Assembly (NCBI RefSeq): GCF_030440555.1
Contig: NZ_CP047118.1
Coordinates: 620,001 to 684,000, forward strand
DNA: 64,000 bases
Direction: 5' to 3'
Source: Corynebacterium caspium DSM 44850
GTDB taxonomy: Bacteria; Actinomycetota; Actinomycetes; Mycobacteriales; Mycobacteriaceae
Part shown: piece after piece, positions 1 through 8,512 of the stretch
Layout: every line of letters starts with the position of its first letter
How positions within the stretch are numbered: position 1 is the stretch's first letter
Notes under the pieces: model-generated
The model's database searches: none
What the model saw: only the letters and a program-made list of their open reading frames with translations
Told to the model about the DNA's origin: nothing
Program-made: the position numbers and the translations under genes

Positions 1-475
1 CAAATCCATCCCGAGTCATAGCACCTTGCATAAGGTAGGAATAAACATCACGAGAAAGAATTGGGGCGGCTAAACTTAGTGGCAAAATCCAGAACCATAT
101 GGATTTCTGTACTTGTTTTAGAATTGTTTCGCAAGCTGTGCCAAGCCGGGTTTCAATAATCACATAGCGCCCGAGAAATACCCAGGATATTAATAACAAA
201 ATAGTTCCCACCCACAGGGAAATATTTGAAATAGCAGCCCCATGTCCGTAGGCCAAAAAATCTAGGTTTAAGGCGCGCAAGACTCCACCGCGATACCTAA
301 TTGCGCCCCCGCCAAAGGACGCAAGCGCAATGATAATTCCAGCTAAAAGACCCCCATAGAGAGCCCATTGCCCAGCCTTCGCCCCACTTGGCAGCATCCC
401 GAAAGCGGCAGATGCAGATTTTTTAGGAGGCAAACCAATATCAGAGACGGTTGAGGCCTTAGTAGCAGCAGACAA
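1..475 (-). CDS. mptA: Alpha-1,6-mannosyltransferase MptA, N-terminal part (runs off window)
   Basis: About 158 N-terminal residues of a multi-spanning membrane glycosyltransferase are present; the gene continues beyond the left edge. I translated the minus strand and see a hydrophobic first helix after about 38 residues, a second around residues 85-105, and the segment SRDVYSYLMQGAMTRDG, characteristic of the polyprenol-phosphomannose-dependent mannosyltransferases MptA/MptB that extend the mannan core of lipomannan and lipoarabinomannan. No ATG or GTG exists between the upstream in-frame stop and the conserved region, so TTG at 475 is chosen; AAGAAAG lies upstream of it. The neighbour idsA supports MptA over MptB, because I recall this pairing in C. 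glutamicum. Family certain, paralogue fairly sure. Confidence 0.85.
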   Translation of the reverse strand, partial: MSAATKASTVSDIGLPPKKSASAAFGMLPSGAKAGQWALYGGLLAGIIIALASFGGGAIRYRGGVLRALNLDFLAYGHGAAISNISLWVGTILLLISWVFLGRYVIIETRLGTACETILKQVQKSIWFWILPLSLAAPILSRDVYSYLMQGAMTRDGF

Positions 476-559
476 AATGGCTCGCTTTCTTAAAATGCCA
501 CTAACTTATATGCCAAAAGCCAGTAGCGGCGGATTTCTTATCAAAGCCTGATCAGAAGT

Positions 560-1657
560 TTAGTGTCTACGCTGTGTCGAAGATATCGCCAGGCGCTCTA
601 ATAGCTCTACCACCTCAGGTTCCAGGGCAGCTTCTTGGAGATGCCGCAACCCACTTTCTACCAGCGAGGTTATCCGATTCTCTACCTCTGCAGCAGCCCC
701 GGTACTTACGATAATCTCACTTAACTGGGCAATTCTTTCTGGATCTTGGACCACCCCAATTTCGGTTCTTAAGGCTTTAGCGGCGACAGGATCAGTGGCA
801 TCAGCGTGTTTTAAAGCTAGAGAAAGCAAAACCGTACGTTTGCCGTCGCGAAGATCATCGCCTGCAGGTTTGCCTGTGATCTCTGGATCTCCGAATACTC
901 CTAAAAGATCATCTCGGAGCTGAAAAGCAATCCCGATATCACGGCCATAACCTCTAAAAGCCGCAATGGTAGCCGGAGAGGCCCCAGCAATTGCTGCCCC
1001 CATATGCAAAGGTCGTTCAATGGTATAAGCCGCCGTTTTAAAGCGATTAACGTTATTTGCTAAAGCCTCTTCTTCAGAACCATGGGCCTCAAGGGTGATA
1101 TCTAGTAATTGTCCGCCAATAACCTCAGAGCGCAAAGCTTTCCACGGCTCGCGCAAACGGTGCAGAGCCGCTGCCGAAAGACCTGCATCGTAGAGCATGT
1201 CATCAGCCCAAACTGTGGCTAGATCGCCCACTAAAATAGCAACAGAATGTCCAAAATGGGCCGAATCGCCATGCCATTTAGCCTGCTTATGCTGGGCTTC
1301 CACCGCTTTGTGTACGGTAGGGTTTCCGCGGCGAGTATCCGAGGTGTCAATTATGTCATCATGAATAAGGGCACAAGCCTGAATGAATTCCAAAGCACTT
1401 ACGGCCTTTAAAACTGCCTGTGGATCTTCTGGCCCTGCTAATCCGCCAGCACCGACAAATCCGGCCCAGCCGTATAAGGGGCGAATCCGTTTGCCGCCTC
1501 CCAAGATAAAATTTTGTAAATATGAAACGGCAGCCTCCACAGGTTTCCCAATCGGAGAAATCTCTGCCAAACGGGTATCTAAATACTGTGCTAGCAGGGG
1601 ATGAATGGTTTGGGAGAAATCACTTGGCGAAAGCAAAGGGGCTTTGGAGGCAGACAT
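560..1657 (-). CDS. idsA: Geranylgeranyl/polyprenyl diphosphate synthase
   Basis: A 365-residue trans-isoprenyl diphosphate synthase. It condenses isopentenyl diphosphate with allylic diphosphates in the cytoplasm, supplying precursors for menaquinone, carotenoids and polyprenol carriers. The first Asp-rich motif is DDIID at residues 100-104, preceded by GGGKRIRP at 53-60 (substrate-binding KR), and the second Asp-rich motif starts FQLRDD at about 245. Length is normal for the family. The start ATG is preceded by AAGGAAAC. It is transcribed toward mptA, which fits C. glutamicum, where idsA neighbours mptA (recalled). Product chain length cannot be read from sequence with certainty. Confidence 0.92.
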   Translation of the reverse strand: MSASKAPLLSPSDFSQTIHPLLAQYLDTRLAEISPIGKPVEAAVSYLQNFILGGGKRIRPLYGWAGFVGAGGLAGPEDPQAVLKAVSALEFIQACALIHDDIIDTSDTRRGNPTVHKAVEAQHKQAKWHGDSAHFGHSVAILVGDLATVWADDMLYDAGLSAAALHRLREPWKALRSEVIGGQLLDITLEAHGSEEEALANNVNRFKTAAYTIERPLHMGAAIAGASPATIAAFRGYGRDIGIAFQLRDDLLGVFGDPEITGKPAGDDLRDGKRTVLLSLALKHADATDPVAAKALRTEIGVVQDPERIAQLSEIIVSTGAAAEVENRITSLVESGLRHLQEAALEPEVVELLERLAISSTQRRH

Positions 1658-1763
1658 AAAGTTTCCTTATTTATTCTGGTGATAATTGCCATACAGAAGC
1701 AATGATCTAATAGCTATATAAACTACCGTTAACACAGTGATAGTGCTGCTAGATTGCTAAATT

Positions 1764-2327
1764 TTAGGCTCCCTGTAGCGGTAAATTAGCCCCTAAAATA
1801 GCAAAGGGGCGAGGATCACCAGCAAAGAGGTGTTGCCTTAATACATCATAAAATCCAAGGGATCGGTAGAGCTTAAAAGCACCATTAGATTCAGTTGGCA
1901 CCTCGGGAGTAGAAAGTAGAGCCACTGGGGCAGTGACATCAGCTAAAAGCTCCACGACTAGGCGTCTGCCGATTCCGCGCTTTTGAAATACGGGGCTTAC
2001 ATGCACCTCAGATACCTCGAAATAGTTATTTAATAACGCAGTCGACGCAGGGGAATTTCCATTTCTTAAGCGCAAACCTGCAGCAACTTGTTGATGCCAC
2101 CAAGTGGATGTGGTGCCGTAACTTCCAAAGCTAAAACCTAAAATCTGTGGCCCACTATGGGCTAATAAGCAGCGAAAACCCGGTAATATCGAGTGCATTG
2201 TCCACATTTTTTCCCGATTTTTTCGCAGCTCCTGGCTATAGCCCATGGCTAGGAGATGAACATCTACAAGATGGGGCATAAGTGCTATAAATTCCGGCCG
2301 AGTCAACCTTAAAACATCGATGTTCAT
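1764..2327 (-). CDS. GNAT family N-acetyltransferase
   Basis: A 187-residue single-domain protein of the GCN5-related acetyltransferase fold. The acetyl-CoA pyrophosphate-binding motif QKRGIGRR appears around residues 117-124 after a VSEVHVSPVFQ beta-strand 4, followed by a helix and the SNGAFKLYRSLGF motif typical of beta-strand 5/helix 4. No signal peptide. AGGGAT sits directly before the ATG. It is transcribed in the same direction as idsA with about 100 bp between. Substrate unknown; nothing in the sequence decides it. Confidence 0.85.
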   Translation of the reverse strand: MNIDVLRLTRPEFIALMPHLVDVHLLAMGYSQELRKNREKMWTMHSILPGFRCLLAHSGPQILGFSFGSYGTTSTWWHQQVAAGLRLRNGNSPASTALLNNYFEVSEVHVSPVFQKRGIGRRLVVELLADVTAPVALLSTPEVPTESNGAFKLYRSLGFYDVLRQHLFAGDPRPFAILGANLPLQGA

Positions 2328-2421
2328 ATCCCTATGGAATCACGTCAGCATGATATCGGCATAACAATGCCCATATTCGAAAAAATTGAGCCAATACCCA
2401 TACTTTCTCGAACGCCTGTGC

Positions 2422-2427
2422 TATTAT
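2422..2427 (+). promoter_or_regulatory. Candidate promoter -10 box for the HEPN gene
   Basis: TATTAT preceded by TGTGC forms an extended -10-like element in the 181-bp divergent region between the GNAT gene and the HEPN gene. A start around 2434 would give a leader of about 75 bases with a purine-rich ribosome-binding site (AGGAAAGGAA) before ATG 2509. No convincing -35 box. Sequence-only call. Confidence 0.4.
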
Positions 2428-2508
2428 GGTGTTGTGGGTTCGTTTAATTGTCCGAGGTGGGGTTTAACCTAAGGCGCAGAAAGATTACAGAGGAAAGGAA
2501 TCTGGATC

Positions 2509-2934
2509 ATGGCAAATATTATTTCAGCATCACACCGCTTTGCTCCTAAAGCTAAAAGCAGTGCGCATTTCCTTTCTCAAGCACATATTTTATTGCGAGA
2601 GGCTGCTGTAGCCTTTGAAAAGGGCATGATCTCAGATTCTGTGGAGTTTTCTTACCGTGCAGCTTTGCGGGTGGCCGGAGCTTGGGTAGCGGCGTCTCCG
2701 GTGGCCAAGCGGCGCCGTAAGCCTGCAAGCGCTTGGGAGCAATTAAAGATGGTGGGTGAGGAACCTGCTGCTTGGGCTGGAAAATTTAGCAAATATTCAC
2801 GCCTTCGAGCACGCGCCATAAGTGGGGTAGGTGCACCGCCGGTGGCCGGGGAAGCATTGGAAATATATGACGAAGTTAGTGATTTCTTGACGGCTCTAGA
2901 AGTAGTGCTTGAATGCAATGTAGTGGCTGCTTAA
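2509..2934 (+). CDS. SAV_6107-family HEPN domain protein
   Basis: A 141-residue all-alpha protein. After about 20 N-terminal residues it matches the actinobacterial SAV_6107 HEPN family: a helix with SQAHILLREAAVAFEKG, a second with EFSYRAALRVAGAWVA, a basic AKRRRKP turn and a final Asp/Glu-rich helix. HEPN proteins are often nucleic-acid binding, but the R-x4-6-H ribonuclease motif is not evident, so no nuclease activity is claimed. It is a single gene followed by the DUF3040 gene 122 bp downstream; both sit upstream of the dcw cluster as in related genomes (recalled). Confidence 0.8.
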   Translation: MANIISASHRFAPKAKSSAHFLSQAHILLREAAVAFEKGMISDSVEFSYRAALRVAGAWVAASPVAKRRRKPASAWEQLKMVGEEPAAWAGKFSKYSRLRARAISGVGAPPVAGEALEIYDEVSDFLTALEVVLECNVVAA

Positions 2935-2954
2935 AGGGGAGGTTTGTAGTTTTG

Positions 2955-2981
2955 GGCTAGCCCTTTTGTTTAGAGCTAGCC
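2955..2981 (+). terminator. Weak hairpin after the HEPN gene
   Basis: GGCTAGC (2955-2961) pairs with GCTAGCC (2975-2981) across a 13-base T-rich loop. There is no run of T after the second arm, so termination efficiency is doubtful. Confidence 0.3.
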
Positions 2982-3056
2982 GGGGTGGGAACTTTAAGAC
3001 TAGAGTGTGCGTTATATCGCTAGAAGAACACAGCCCATAATTTAAGGTGGTCAATA

Positions 3057-3452
3057 ATGGCGCTTTCTGACCAGGAGAGGCAGGCACTTCGTGAAATCGA
3101 GGCCTCGCTGCTTGCTGATGACCCAAAATTCGGTCAATACGTCAATGTGGATTCCGATGATTCCACGTCAGCCATCAATTTCTCACTCCAGGGAATCGCG
3201 CTAATCGCCGTTGGACTGGTCATGATGGTCGGAGGGGTAGCGCTTTCTCAAAACTCGCTTTGGTTTATATCACTTAGTGTGGCCGGTTTTCTGGTGATGT
3301 TCGGTGCCGGAATTTGGATGCTGCGCGGCGGAGACCAGGCTAAAGCAGTGAAGAAAAACCGTAAACCGAAAAGCCCCAAGCCCCTAAAAACTCCGGGCAG
3401 GCCTTCCCCAGGCGGAATGAATGAAGATTTTCGCCGCCGCTTCGGAAACTAG
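3057..3452 (+). CDS. DUF3040 membrane protein
   Basis: A 131-residue protein beginning MALSDQERQALREIEASL, the N-terminal signature of the actinobacterial DUF3040 family. Two transmembrane helices follow at roughly residues 44-64 and 69-90, then a basic, proline-rich cytoplasmic tail (KAVKKNRKPKSPKP) ending NEDFRRRFGN. Function unknown. In corynebacteria and mycobacteria the family regularly lies just before mraZ, which is also the case here. AAGGTGG precedes the ATG closely. A strong terminator separates it from the dcw operon. Confidence 0.88.
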   Translation: MALSDQERQALREIEASLLADDPKFGQYVNVDSDDSTSAINFSLQGIALIAVGLVMMVGGVALSQNSLWFISLSVAGFLVMFGAGIWMLRGGDQAKAVKKNRKPKSPKPLKTPGRPSPGGMNEDFRRRFGN

Positions 3453-3472
3453 GCCAGCTTTCTTTATCTCTT

Positions 3473-3512
3473 AGCTCGTTACCATTTGCAATAGCTTGGT
3501 AACGAGCTTTTT
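3473..3512 (+). terminator. Rho-independent terminator after DUF3040 gene
   Basis: AGCTCGTTACCA (3473-3484) is perfectly complementary to TGGTAACGAGCT (3497-3508), followed by TTTTT. A 12-bp stem with a 12-base loop and U-tract is a textbook terminator. Confidence 0.92.
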
Positions 3513-3780
3513 GCTGTGCAGAATTTAATCCTTATTCGCCCCACTTTGCCCCACCGCGATCACCCACTTTGCCCCACCAGGCTTGAGCCGACTAACTCCT
3601 CCAAAAATAGCTGGAATAACCACCTTATTTAATCCTTCGCAGGTGGAGTGTAGAGGTGAAAGCTAACCCTAAGGTGCATGTTGGCAATATTTTAGGGGCA
3701 CTCCACCCACCAATTTTTTAGCCTTTGACCTGCAGTTACTGTCTTATTTATGGAGTGTCGACAGAATTAGGGTGTTATTT
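3513..3780. other. Non-coding upstream region of the dcw operon
   Basis: No credible gene is visible in this stretch; the only small frame (GTG 3656, 21 codons) has no ribosome-binding site. It contains a duplicated TTTAATCCTT (3523-3532 and 3628-3637), a distal inverted MraZ-box set, and a nine-base inverted repeat GGTGGAGTG (3642-3650) / CACTCCACC (3699-3707). It probably holds long-range control sites of the dcw operon. Confidence 0.6.
3539..3578 (-). promoter_or_regulatory. Distal MraZ-box-like cluster, inverted orientation
   Basis: On the minus strand this reads as two pairs of TGGG(G) boxes at ten-base period. The 16-base CCCACTTTGCCCCACC occurs twice (3540-3555 and 3563-3578). The reverse complement of 3539-3554 is identical to the proximal boxes at 3781-3796. 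MraZ of other bacteria binds direct repeats of TGGG spaced by one helical turn, so a second operator is inferred. Confidence 0.6.
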
Positions 3781-3825
3781 GTGGGGCAAAGTGGGGTAAA
3801 GTGGGGCGCAGCGGTTGACGGTGGG
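3781..3825 (+). promoter_or_regulatory. Proximal MraZ-box direct repeats upstream of mraZ
   Basis: TGGGG occurs at 3782, 3792 and 3802, exactly ten bases apart, and TGGG again in phase at 3822. The skipped position at 3812 is occupied by CGGTTGACG, whose TTGACG (3815-3820) resembles a -35 box. This is the arrangement expected for autoregulation of the dcw operon by MraZ. A matching -10 box is not clear. Confidence 0.75.
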
Positions 3826-3894
3826 TTATCTCAGTGTCATTCGTGGAAGGACTAGGGCCCTTGATTTTCAGAGCTAAGGAAGGCGGTGCCGGGT

Positions 3895-4329
3895 ATGTTT
3901 CTCGGTACTTATACTCCCAAGCTCGATGCAAAAGGCCGCCTCACGCTTCCAGCAAAATTCAGAGATGAACTAGCTGGCGGTTTGATGATCACCAAGGGGC
4001 AAGACCACAGTCTTGCGGTCTACCCCAGGGAAGAGTTCGCAGCGCGCGCACGCAAAGCGGCCTCGGTATCACGCACTAGCCCTCAGGCACGTGCCTTCAT
4101 TCGCAACTTGGCAGCAAGTGCAGATGAACAAAGACCTGATGGTAGCGGGCGAATCACCTTATCAGCGGCACATCGAGAGTATGCAGGCCTAAATAAGGAC
4201 TGTGTAGTTATCGGTTCCGTGGACTTCCTCGAAATATGGGATGCCGAATCTTGGGCCGCATATCAGAAGGAAACCGAGGACGCCTTCTCTGCAGCCGATG
4301 CAGACGATGTACTCGGTGGCCTGCTGTAG
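3895..4329 (+). CDS. mraZ: Transcriptional regulator MraZ
   Basis: A 144-residue DNA-binding protein of the AbrB-like double-split barrel type, first gene of the dcw operon and probably its autoregulator. It begins [22 protein letters not shown], and the second copy of the repeat is seen at [17 protein letters not shown]; both carry the DxxGR-type motif. ATG 3895 is chosen because AAGGAAGG lies ten bases upstream and the family starts at MFLG; GTG 3886 would add three residues but touches the ribosome-binding site. RNase III cleavage in mraZ mRNA has been reported for C. glutamicum. Confidence 0.95.
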   Translation: MFLGTYTPKLDAKGRLTLPAKFRDELAGGLMITKGQDHSLAVYPREEFAARARKAASVSRTSPQARAFIRNLAASADEQRPDGSGRITLSAAHREYAGLNKDCVVIGSVDFLEIWDAESWAAYQKETEDAFSAADADDVLGGLL

Positions 4330-4364
4330 AGGCACCTCGAAAATTTAGCGGGTGTGTGTAAGAC

Positions 4365-4430
4365 CTCCGCTTGCCGGAGTTGTTCTGGTGTACTTCCCCG
4401 ATATCAGAACAAAACTTCAGGCAAGCGGAG
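4365..4430 (+). promoter_or_regulatory. Large two-storey stem-loop between mraZ and rsmH
   Basis: CTCCGCTTGCC (4365-4375) pairs perfectly with GGCAAGCGGAG (4420-4430); inside it TTGTTCTG (4380-4387) pairs with CAGAACAA (4405-4412), leaving a 17-base loop. No U-tract follows, so this is more likely an RNA-processing or stability element than a terminator. A double-stranded stem of this size could be an RNase III substrate. Confidence 0.7.
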
Positions 4431-4497
4431 CTCTATACATTCCCTCCAAAAGAACAGCAGCACCGAGTAGGGCAGCAGGAAGAAAGGGCGTCGGGAT

Positions 4498-5541
4498 ATG
4501 CCAAATTCAGATAACGCCTTAAACCTGCAAAAAAATCACGGGCATGTGCCGGTAATGCGCGATAGAGTCACGCAATTACTGGCCCCAGCAGTTACTAAAG
4601 CTGGAGATCAAGCCATAATTATCGACGCCACGTTGGGTGCCGGCGGACATACCGAATATTTTTTAAAGACTTTTCCACAAGTGCGCGTCATCGGCGTAGA
4701 TAGAGATCCCAACGCGCTGCGCGATGCCTCGGCTCGCCTAGCACCTTTTGGAGATCGCTTCACAGCAGTTCAACAACGCTTTGATGCTGTCGACAAAGCC
4801 ATTGCCGCAGGCACCGGAGAGGTTTTTGAGACGGCCTTAAAAGTTGGTATTTCCGGGGCACTTTTTGATCTTGGAGTTTCCTCAATGCAGTTGGACCAGG
4901 CAGAACGAGGTTTTGCTTATAGCATTGATGCCCCACTTGATATGCGTATGGATCCTTCGCAGGGTATTACCGCTGCCGATATTCTCAACACTTATAGTCA
5001 TGGAGATATCGCCCGGATTCTCAAAACTTATGGGGATGAGCGCTTTGCCGGAAAAATCGCTGCTGCGGTAATCCGAGAACGCGAAAAGGCTCCTTTTGAA
5101 AATTCTGCACGCCTAGTTGAACTGCTATACCGGGAAATCCCGGCAGCTACTCGCCGCACCGGCGGCCACCCAGCTAAACGTACTTTCCAAGCTTTGCGTG
5201 TAGAAGTAAACCAAGAGCTAGATTCCATCACTCAGGCTATTCCTACCATTACCAAACTGTTGGCAGTAGGGGGAAGAGCTGTATTTATGGCTTATCAGTC
5301 TCATGAAGATCGCATAGTAAAGCGAGCTTTTGCAGAGTTAACTGCTTCCAAAAATCCTCCCGGATTACCGGTAGATCTACCGGGTATGGATCCTGTTTTT
5401 GCCCTTATTACGCGGAAGGCGGAAAAGGCTAGCCCGCAAGAAATTGCTGAAAATCCTCGTTCTGCTCCAGTGCGCGTGCGAGCTATTGAACGCTTACGTC
5501 CTGATAATTCTTCGGCCACTTCCCAGGAAGGTCTCGCATGA
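4498..5541 (+). CDS. rsmH: 16S rRNA (cytosine-1402-N4) methyltransferase RsmH
   Basis: A 347-residue SAM-dependent methyltransferase (formerly MraW) that modifies C1402 in the ribosomal P site. It opens with HGHVPVMRD, has the SAM-binding motif [12 protein letters not shown] at about residues 43-54, GVDRDP at 66-71, [26 protein letters not shown] and the C-terminal [13 protein letters not shown] motif. A short N-terminal extension precedes the conserved part. AGGAAGAAAGG lies upstream of ATG 4498. It overlaps ftsL by four bases (ATGA), so the two are translationally coupled. Confidence 0.96.
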   Translation: MPNSDNALNLQKNHGHVPVMRDRVTQLLAPAVTKAGDQAIIIDATLGAGGHTEYFLKTFPQVRVIGVDRDPNALRDASARLAPFGDRFTAVQQRFDAVDKAIAAGTGEVFETALKVGISGALFDLGVSSMQLDQAERGFAYSIDAPLDMRMDPSQGITAADILNTYSHGDIARILKTYGDERFAGKIAAAVIREREKAPFENSARLVELLYREIPAATRRTGGHPAKRTFQALRVEVNQELDSITQAIPTITKLLAVGGRAVFMAYQSHEDRIVKRAFAELTASKNPPGLPVDLPGMDPVFALITRKAEKASPQEIAENPRSAPVRVRAIERLRPDNSSATSQEGLA

Positions 5542-6440
5542 CTACCACGAATCCCACGCAAACCCGCGTCCGTGGGGTAAGCCGCGACTACAGCGAAGCG
5601 GCCCGCACCGAAACCAGCATGCCAGTGCCTCCAGCATCGACTGGAGCAACAGAAAGCGCAGAAAGCGCAGAGAGCTATGCTACCGGCGCGCAGAAGAAGA
5701 GCATTTTAGGCGCTAATGGGATCCGTCACAGCCGTGCTACCACGGTAACTAAGCCTTCGCGGACTGCAAATTTCTTAAGACGCACCATCCCTAAACCAGA
5801 ACCCGGACGCCTGGGATCCCAGCAGGTAGTCTCGCACCGAGGACGCCGCCTAAGCACTTCGAAAGAAACTTCGCGTTTAGTGCGCATGGGTACAGTTTCG
5901 GTGATTTGTTTGATAATGGGAATTATGGGAGCGATGTCTTTATCGGCGGCCTCTACCCAACAAACCTTTCAGCTGCAAAAACTGCAATCCCAGGAAAACC
6001 TGCTAGATAATCAGTTAGAAACCTTAAGAAGAGACCTAGAATTAAAAAGGTCTGCTGCATCGTTAGTGCAGTTTTCTGGAAAACAGCACCTAGTAATTCC
6101 CGCACAACCTGGGGTCTTAGAAGTTTTGCCCAATGGGGAAGTACATGAAATTCGGCCTCCAAGTGACAAGATTTTGCCGCTTGATGATGTAAACGAAGCC
6201 GCCATTAGGGCACACGCTGCCTCAAGTGATCCCAACCGGACATCCGAGGTAAATGGTTCTCTGGCTCCGGTTCCGCAGGGGCTAGCGGTGGTGCCTACCG
6301 ATTCTGATTATGCTCAACTGCCCTATAGCACCAGGGCAGAACAGCGAGCAGGTACTGCCGAAAATGGCGACCCTGCCCCAGCAGTAGAAAACCGTGCCGG
6401 AGAGTCTGCCGGCGCCGGGGAGCTTGCTGAGGCAAGGTAG
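5538..6440 (+). CDS. ftsL: FtsL-like cell division protein
   Basis: A 300-residue bitopic membrane protein in the ftsL position. About 110 basic, low-complexity cytoplasmic residues precede a single transmembrane helix (about 118-138, [20 protein letters not shown]), followed by a short coiled coil ([28 protein letters not shown]) and a periplasmic region with the [17 protein letters not shown] segment typical of mycobacterial FtsL-like proteins. Much larger than E. coli FtsL because of the N-terminal and C-terminal extensions, which is normal in corynebacteria. It should form the FtsQLB-like regulatory module for FtsW/FtsI. Confidence 0.85.
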   Translation: MTTTNPTQTRVRGVSRDYSEAARTETSMPVPPASTGATESAESAESYATGAQKKSILGANGIRHSRATTVTKPSRTANFLRRTIPKPEPGRLGSQQVVSHRGRRLSTSKETSRLVRMGTVSVICLIMGIMGAMSLSAASTQQTFQLQKLQSQENLLDNQLETLRRDLELKRSAASLVQFSGKQHLVIPAQPGVLEVLPNGEVHEIRPPSDKILPLDDVNEAAIRAHAASSDPNRTSEVNGSLAPVPQGLAVVPTDSDYAQLPYSTRAEQRAGTAENGDPAPAVENRAGESAGAGELAEAR

Positions 6441-6446
6441 GTTGCT

Positions 6447-8414
6447 GTGAGACCCTCCCATCCACAGGCATCATGGCAAGATCCGCGCCACTCTGATATT
6501 CCTGTTACTTCGCCATCTGCGCCGCGCACGCAGCGACCCCTAACTAGAAAACGCATCAATATTATTATTGCGATCGTTTTAGTTTTAGGCTTAGTAATTG
6601 TTGGCCGGCTAGCTTGGGTGCAAATTGGTTGGGGGCCAGATTTAGCAGCCAAAGCTCGGGCACAGCGGGCGCGGGTATACGTTGAACCTGCCAGGCGCGG
6701 GGAGATCGTAGACCGTAATGGTTTGCCGCTAGCTTTTACGATGCAAGCCCGTTCATTAACGGTTTCGCCGGTGGTATTACGTAAGGAATTATGGGATAAG
6801 CATCGTTTAGAGATGTCTGTTGCAGGTTCTTTAGCGGGATTGAGTCCGGAGGAAACCGAAAAGCGGATTTCTACTGCGGTGGCGGCAACTTTGGTGGAAA
6901 TGGCTACCGAGATTCCGAATATTATCGAAGCTTCGACAGCCACTAATCAAGATGTTAGTGCTGAAGAAATTCTGCAAAAACTACAAGCTGATACCCAATA
7001 TGAAGTTTTGGTACGCAATGTTGATCCAGATATTGCTGCTGAAATTGCACAGAAATTTCACGGCGTAGCTGCTGATCACCAAGCTATTCGGCAATATCCT
7101 AATGGGGCAATAGGGGAAAACTTCCTGGGTAAAGTTTCAATGGATGGCCAAGGACAATTTGGTTTAGAAGCATTTGCTGATTCGCTTTTAGCTGGTTTAG
7201 ATGGGCGAGTAACCGAAGATGTGTCCACAAATGGCCAGGTAATTCCAGGTACCATGCGTGATCAAATTGCGGCTGTAGATGGTGCCCGAATTGAACTTAC
7301 AATTGATTTGTCTTTACAAGCATTTGTGCAGCAAAAAATCGAACAAGCTAAAGCTAATTCGGGAGCTAAAAACGTAGAAGCTGTGATTCTAGATGCACAA
7401 ACGGCAGAAGTATTGGCTATGGCAAATACTGACACTATTGACCCCAACGGGGATATCGAACGCCAATTAGCTAGAGGGAAAGATTTTTCTAATCCCACTA
7501 TTTCTAATCCTTTCGAGCCGGGATCAGTGGCCAAAATTATTACCGCCGCTGCCGCAATTGAAGAAGGGGTAACTAGCCCTGACGAGGTGCACCAAGTGCC
7601 AGGGAAAATTGATATGGCTGGCGTAACTGTTAGCGATGCTTGGCCACATGGGGTAGTGCCTTTTACCACCACTGGTATTTTCGGGAAATCCTCAAATGTT
7701 GGCACTCTGATGCTGGCCCAAAGGCTAGGCGAGAAAAAATATGACGAATATTTAACCAGGTTTGGAATTGGGGCTCCTACCGGAATTGAGCTTCCCAGTG
7801 AGTCATATGGCCTACGTTTGCCACTAGAACAATGGACAGGTGGCACCTTTGCCAATGTTCCCATCGGACAGGGTATGTCTTGGACGGTGCTGCAAATGGC
7901 AGGAGTTTATCAGTCTTTGGCTAATGGCGGAGAAAGAATAGAACCCCGCATTATTAAGTCAATAACTGATAGTTCGGGTGAGGAAATCTCCCGCGATGAA
8001 CCTCGAAAGACCCAAGTAGTAAGTCCTGGCACTGCAAAAACAGTAGTAGATATGTTTAGATCCGTGCTGCAAGACGACCCCTCTGGGCTACAAAGAGGCA
8101 CTGGTGCTAATGGCGCAATTCCGGGATACCAGCTGGCCGGTAAAACTGGTACAGCACAGAAAGTAGATGAAAAAACGGGGACTTATTCGAATTCCCGTTA
8201 TTGGATTACTTTCGCAGGCATCGCCCCGGCTAATGATCCACGCTATGTCATCGCAGTGATGGTTGATGAGCCAGGGCGTGGCGTCGAACAAGGCGGTGCT
8301 GGTGGGCAATCAGCAGCACCACTTTTCCGGGATATAGCTTCTTGGTTATTGGATCGCGATAATGTGCCATTATCGCCGCCGATGGAAGGCCAGTTAATTC
8401 TGGAACATGGTTAG
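6447..8414 (+). CDS. ftsI: Septal peptidoglycan transpeptidase FtsI (PBP3)
   Basis: A 655-residue class B penicillin-binding protein. A cytoplasmic tail and one transmembrane helix (about residues 32-55) lead to the PBP dimerisation domain (RRGEIVDRNG motif) and the transpeptidase domain with all three catalytic motifs: SVAK with Ser360 and Lys363, SSN at 415-417, and KTGT at 566-569. It crosslinks septal peptidoglycan with FtsW and is the target of beta-lactams. The start is GTG 6447, six bases after the ftsL stop; the family has no standard MAP-like N-terminus to decide the start independently. Confidence 0.95.
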   Translation: MRPSHPQASWQDPRHSDIPVTSPSAPRTQRPLTRKRINIIIAIVLVLGLVIVGRLAWVQIGWGPDLAAKARAQRARVYVEPARRGEIVDRNGLPLAFTMQARSLTVSPVVLRKELWDKHRLEMSVAGSLAGLSPEETEKRISTAVAATLVEMATEIPNIIEASTATNQDVSAEEILQKLQADTQYEVLVRNVDPDIAAEIAQKFHGVAADHQAIRQYPNGAIGENFLGKVSMDGQGQFGLEAFADSLLAGLDGRVTEDVSTNGQVIPGTMRDQIAAVDGARIELTIDLSLQAFVQQKIEQAKANSGAKNVEAVILDAQTAEVLAMANTDTIDPNGDIERQLARGKDFSNPTISNPFEPGSVAKIITAAAAIEEGVTSPDEVHQVPGKIDMAGVTVSDAWPHGVVPFTTTGIFGKSSNVGTLMLAQRLGEKKYDEYLTRFGIGAPTGIELPSESYGLRLPLEQWTGGTFANVPIGQGMSWTVLQMAGVYQSLANGGERIEPRIIKSITDSSGEEISRDEPRKTQVVSPGTAKTVVDMFRSVLQDDPSGLQRGTGANGAIPGYQLAGKTGTAQKVDEKTGTYSNSRYWITFAGIAPANDPRYVIAVMVDEPGRGVEQGGAGGQSAAPLFRDIASWLLDRDNVPLSPPMEGQLILEHG

Positions 8415-8432
8415 AGCTATTAAAAATAGCTT
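8415..8432 (+). terminator. Weak AT-rich hairpin after ftsI
   Basis: AGCTATT and AATAGCT flank AAA directly at the ftsI stop codon, with only a short T run. It could cause partial termination or protect the 3' end; murE follows 98 bp later with its own ribosome-binding site AAAGGAGC. Confidence 0.3.
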
Positions 8433-8512
8433 TAAGAATTAGCTTCCAGAATTAGTCTTATATAAAGCCAAAATAACCTTTTAAAATCAACATACTTTAT
8501 AAAGGAGCGCGA

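Noticed and set aside
2405..2430. Possible LexA/SOS box before the HEPN gene (TCGAACGCCTGTGC)
   Set aside because: Only the left half resembles the corynebacterial LexA motif; the right half lacks GTTCGA.
3656..3721. 21-codon frame in the mraZ upstream region
   Set aside because: No ribosome-binding site at usable distance and no protein-like features; the repeats there are better explained as control DNA.
6323..6943. 206-codon open frame on the minus strand across ftsL/ftsI
   Set aside because: It lies opposite two well-identified genes, has no ribosome-binding site, and its Ser/Ala/Thr-rich translation is what the complementary strand of these genes gives.
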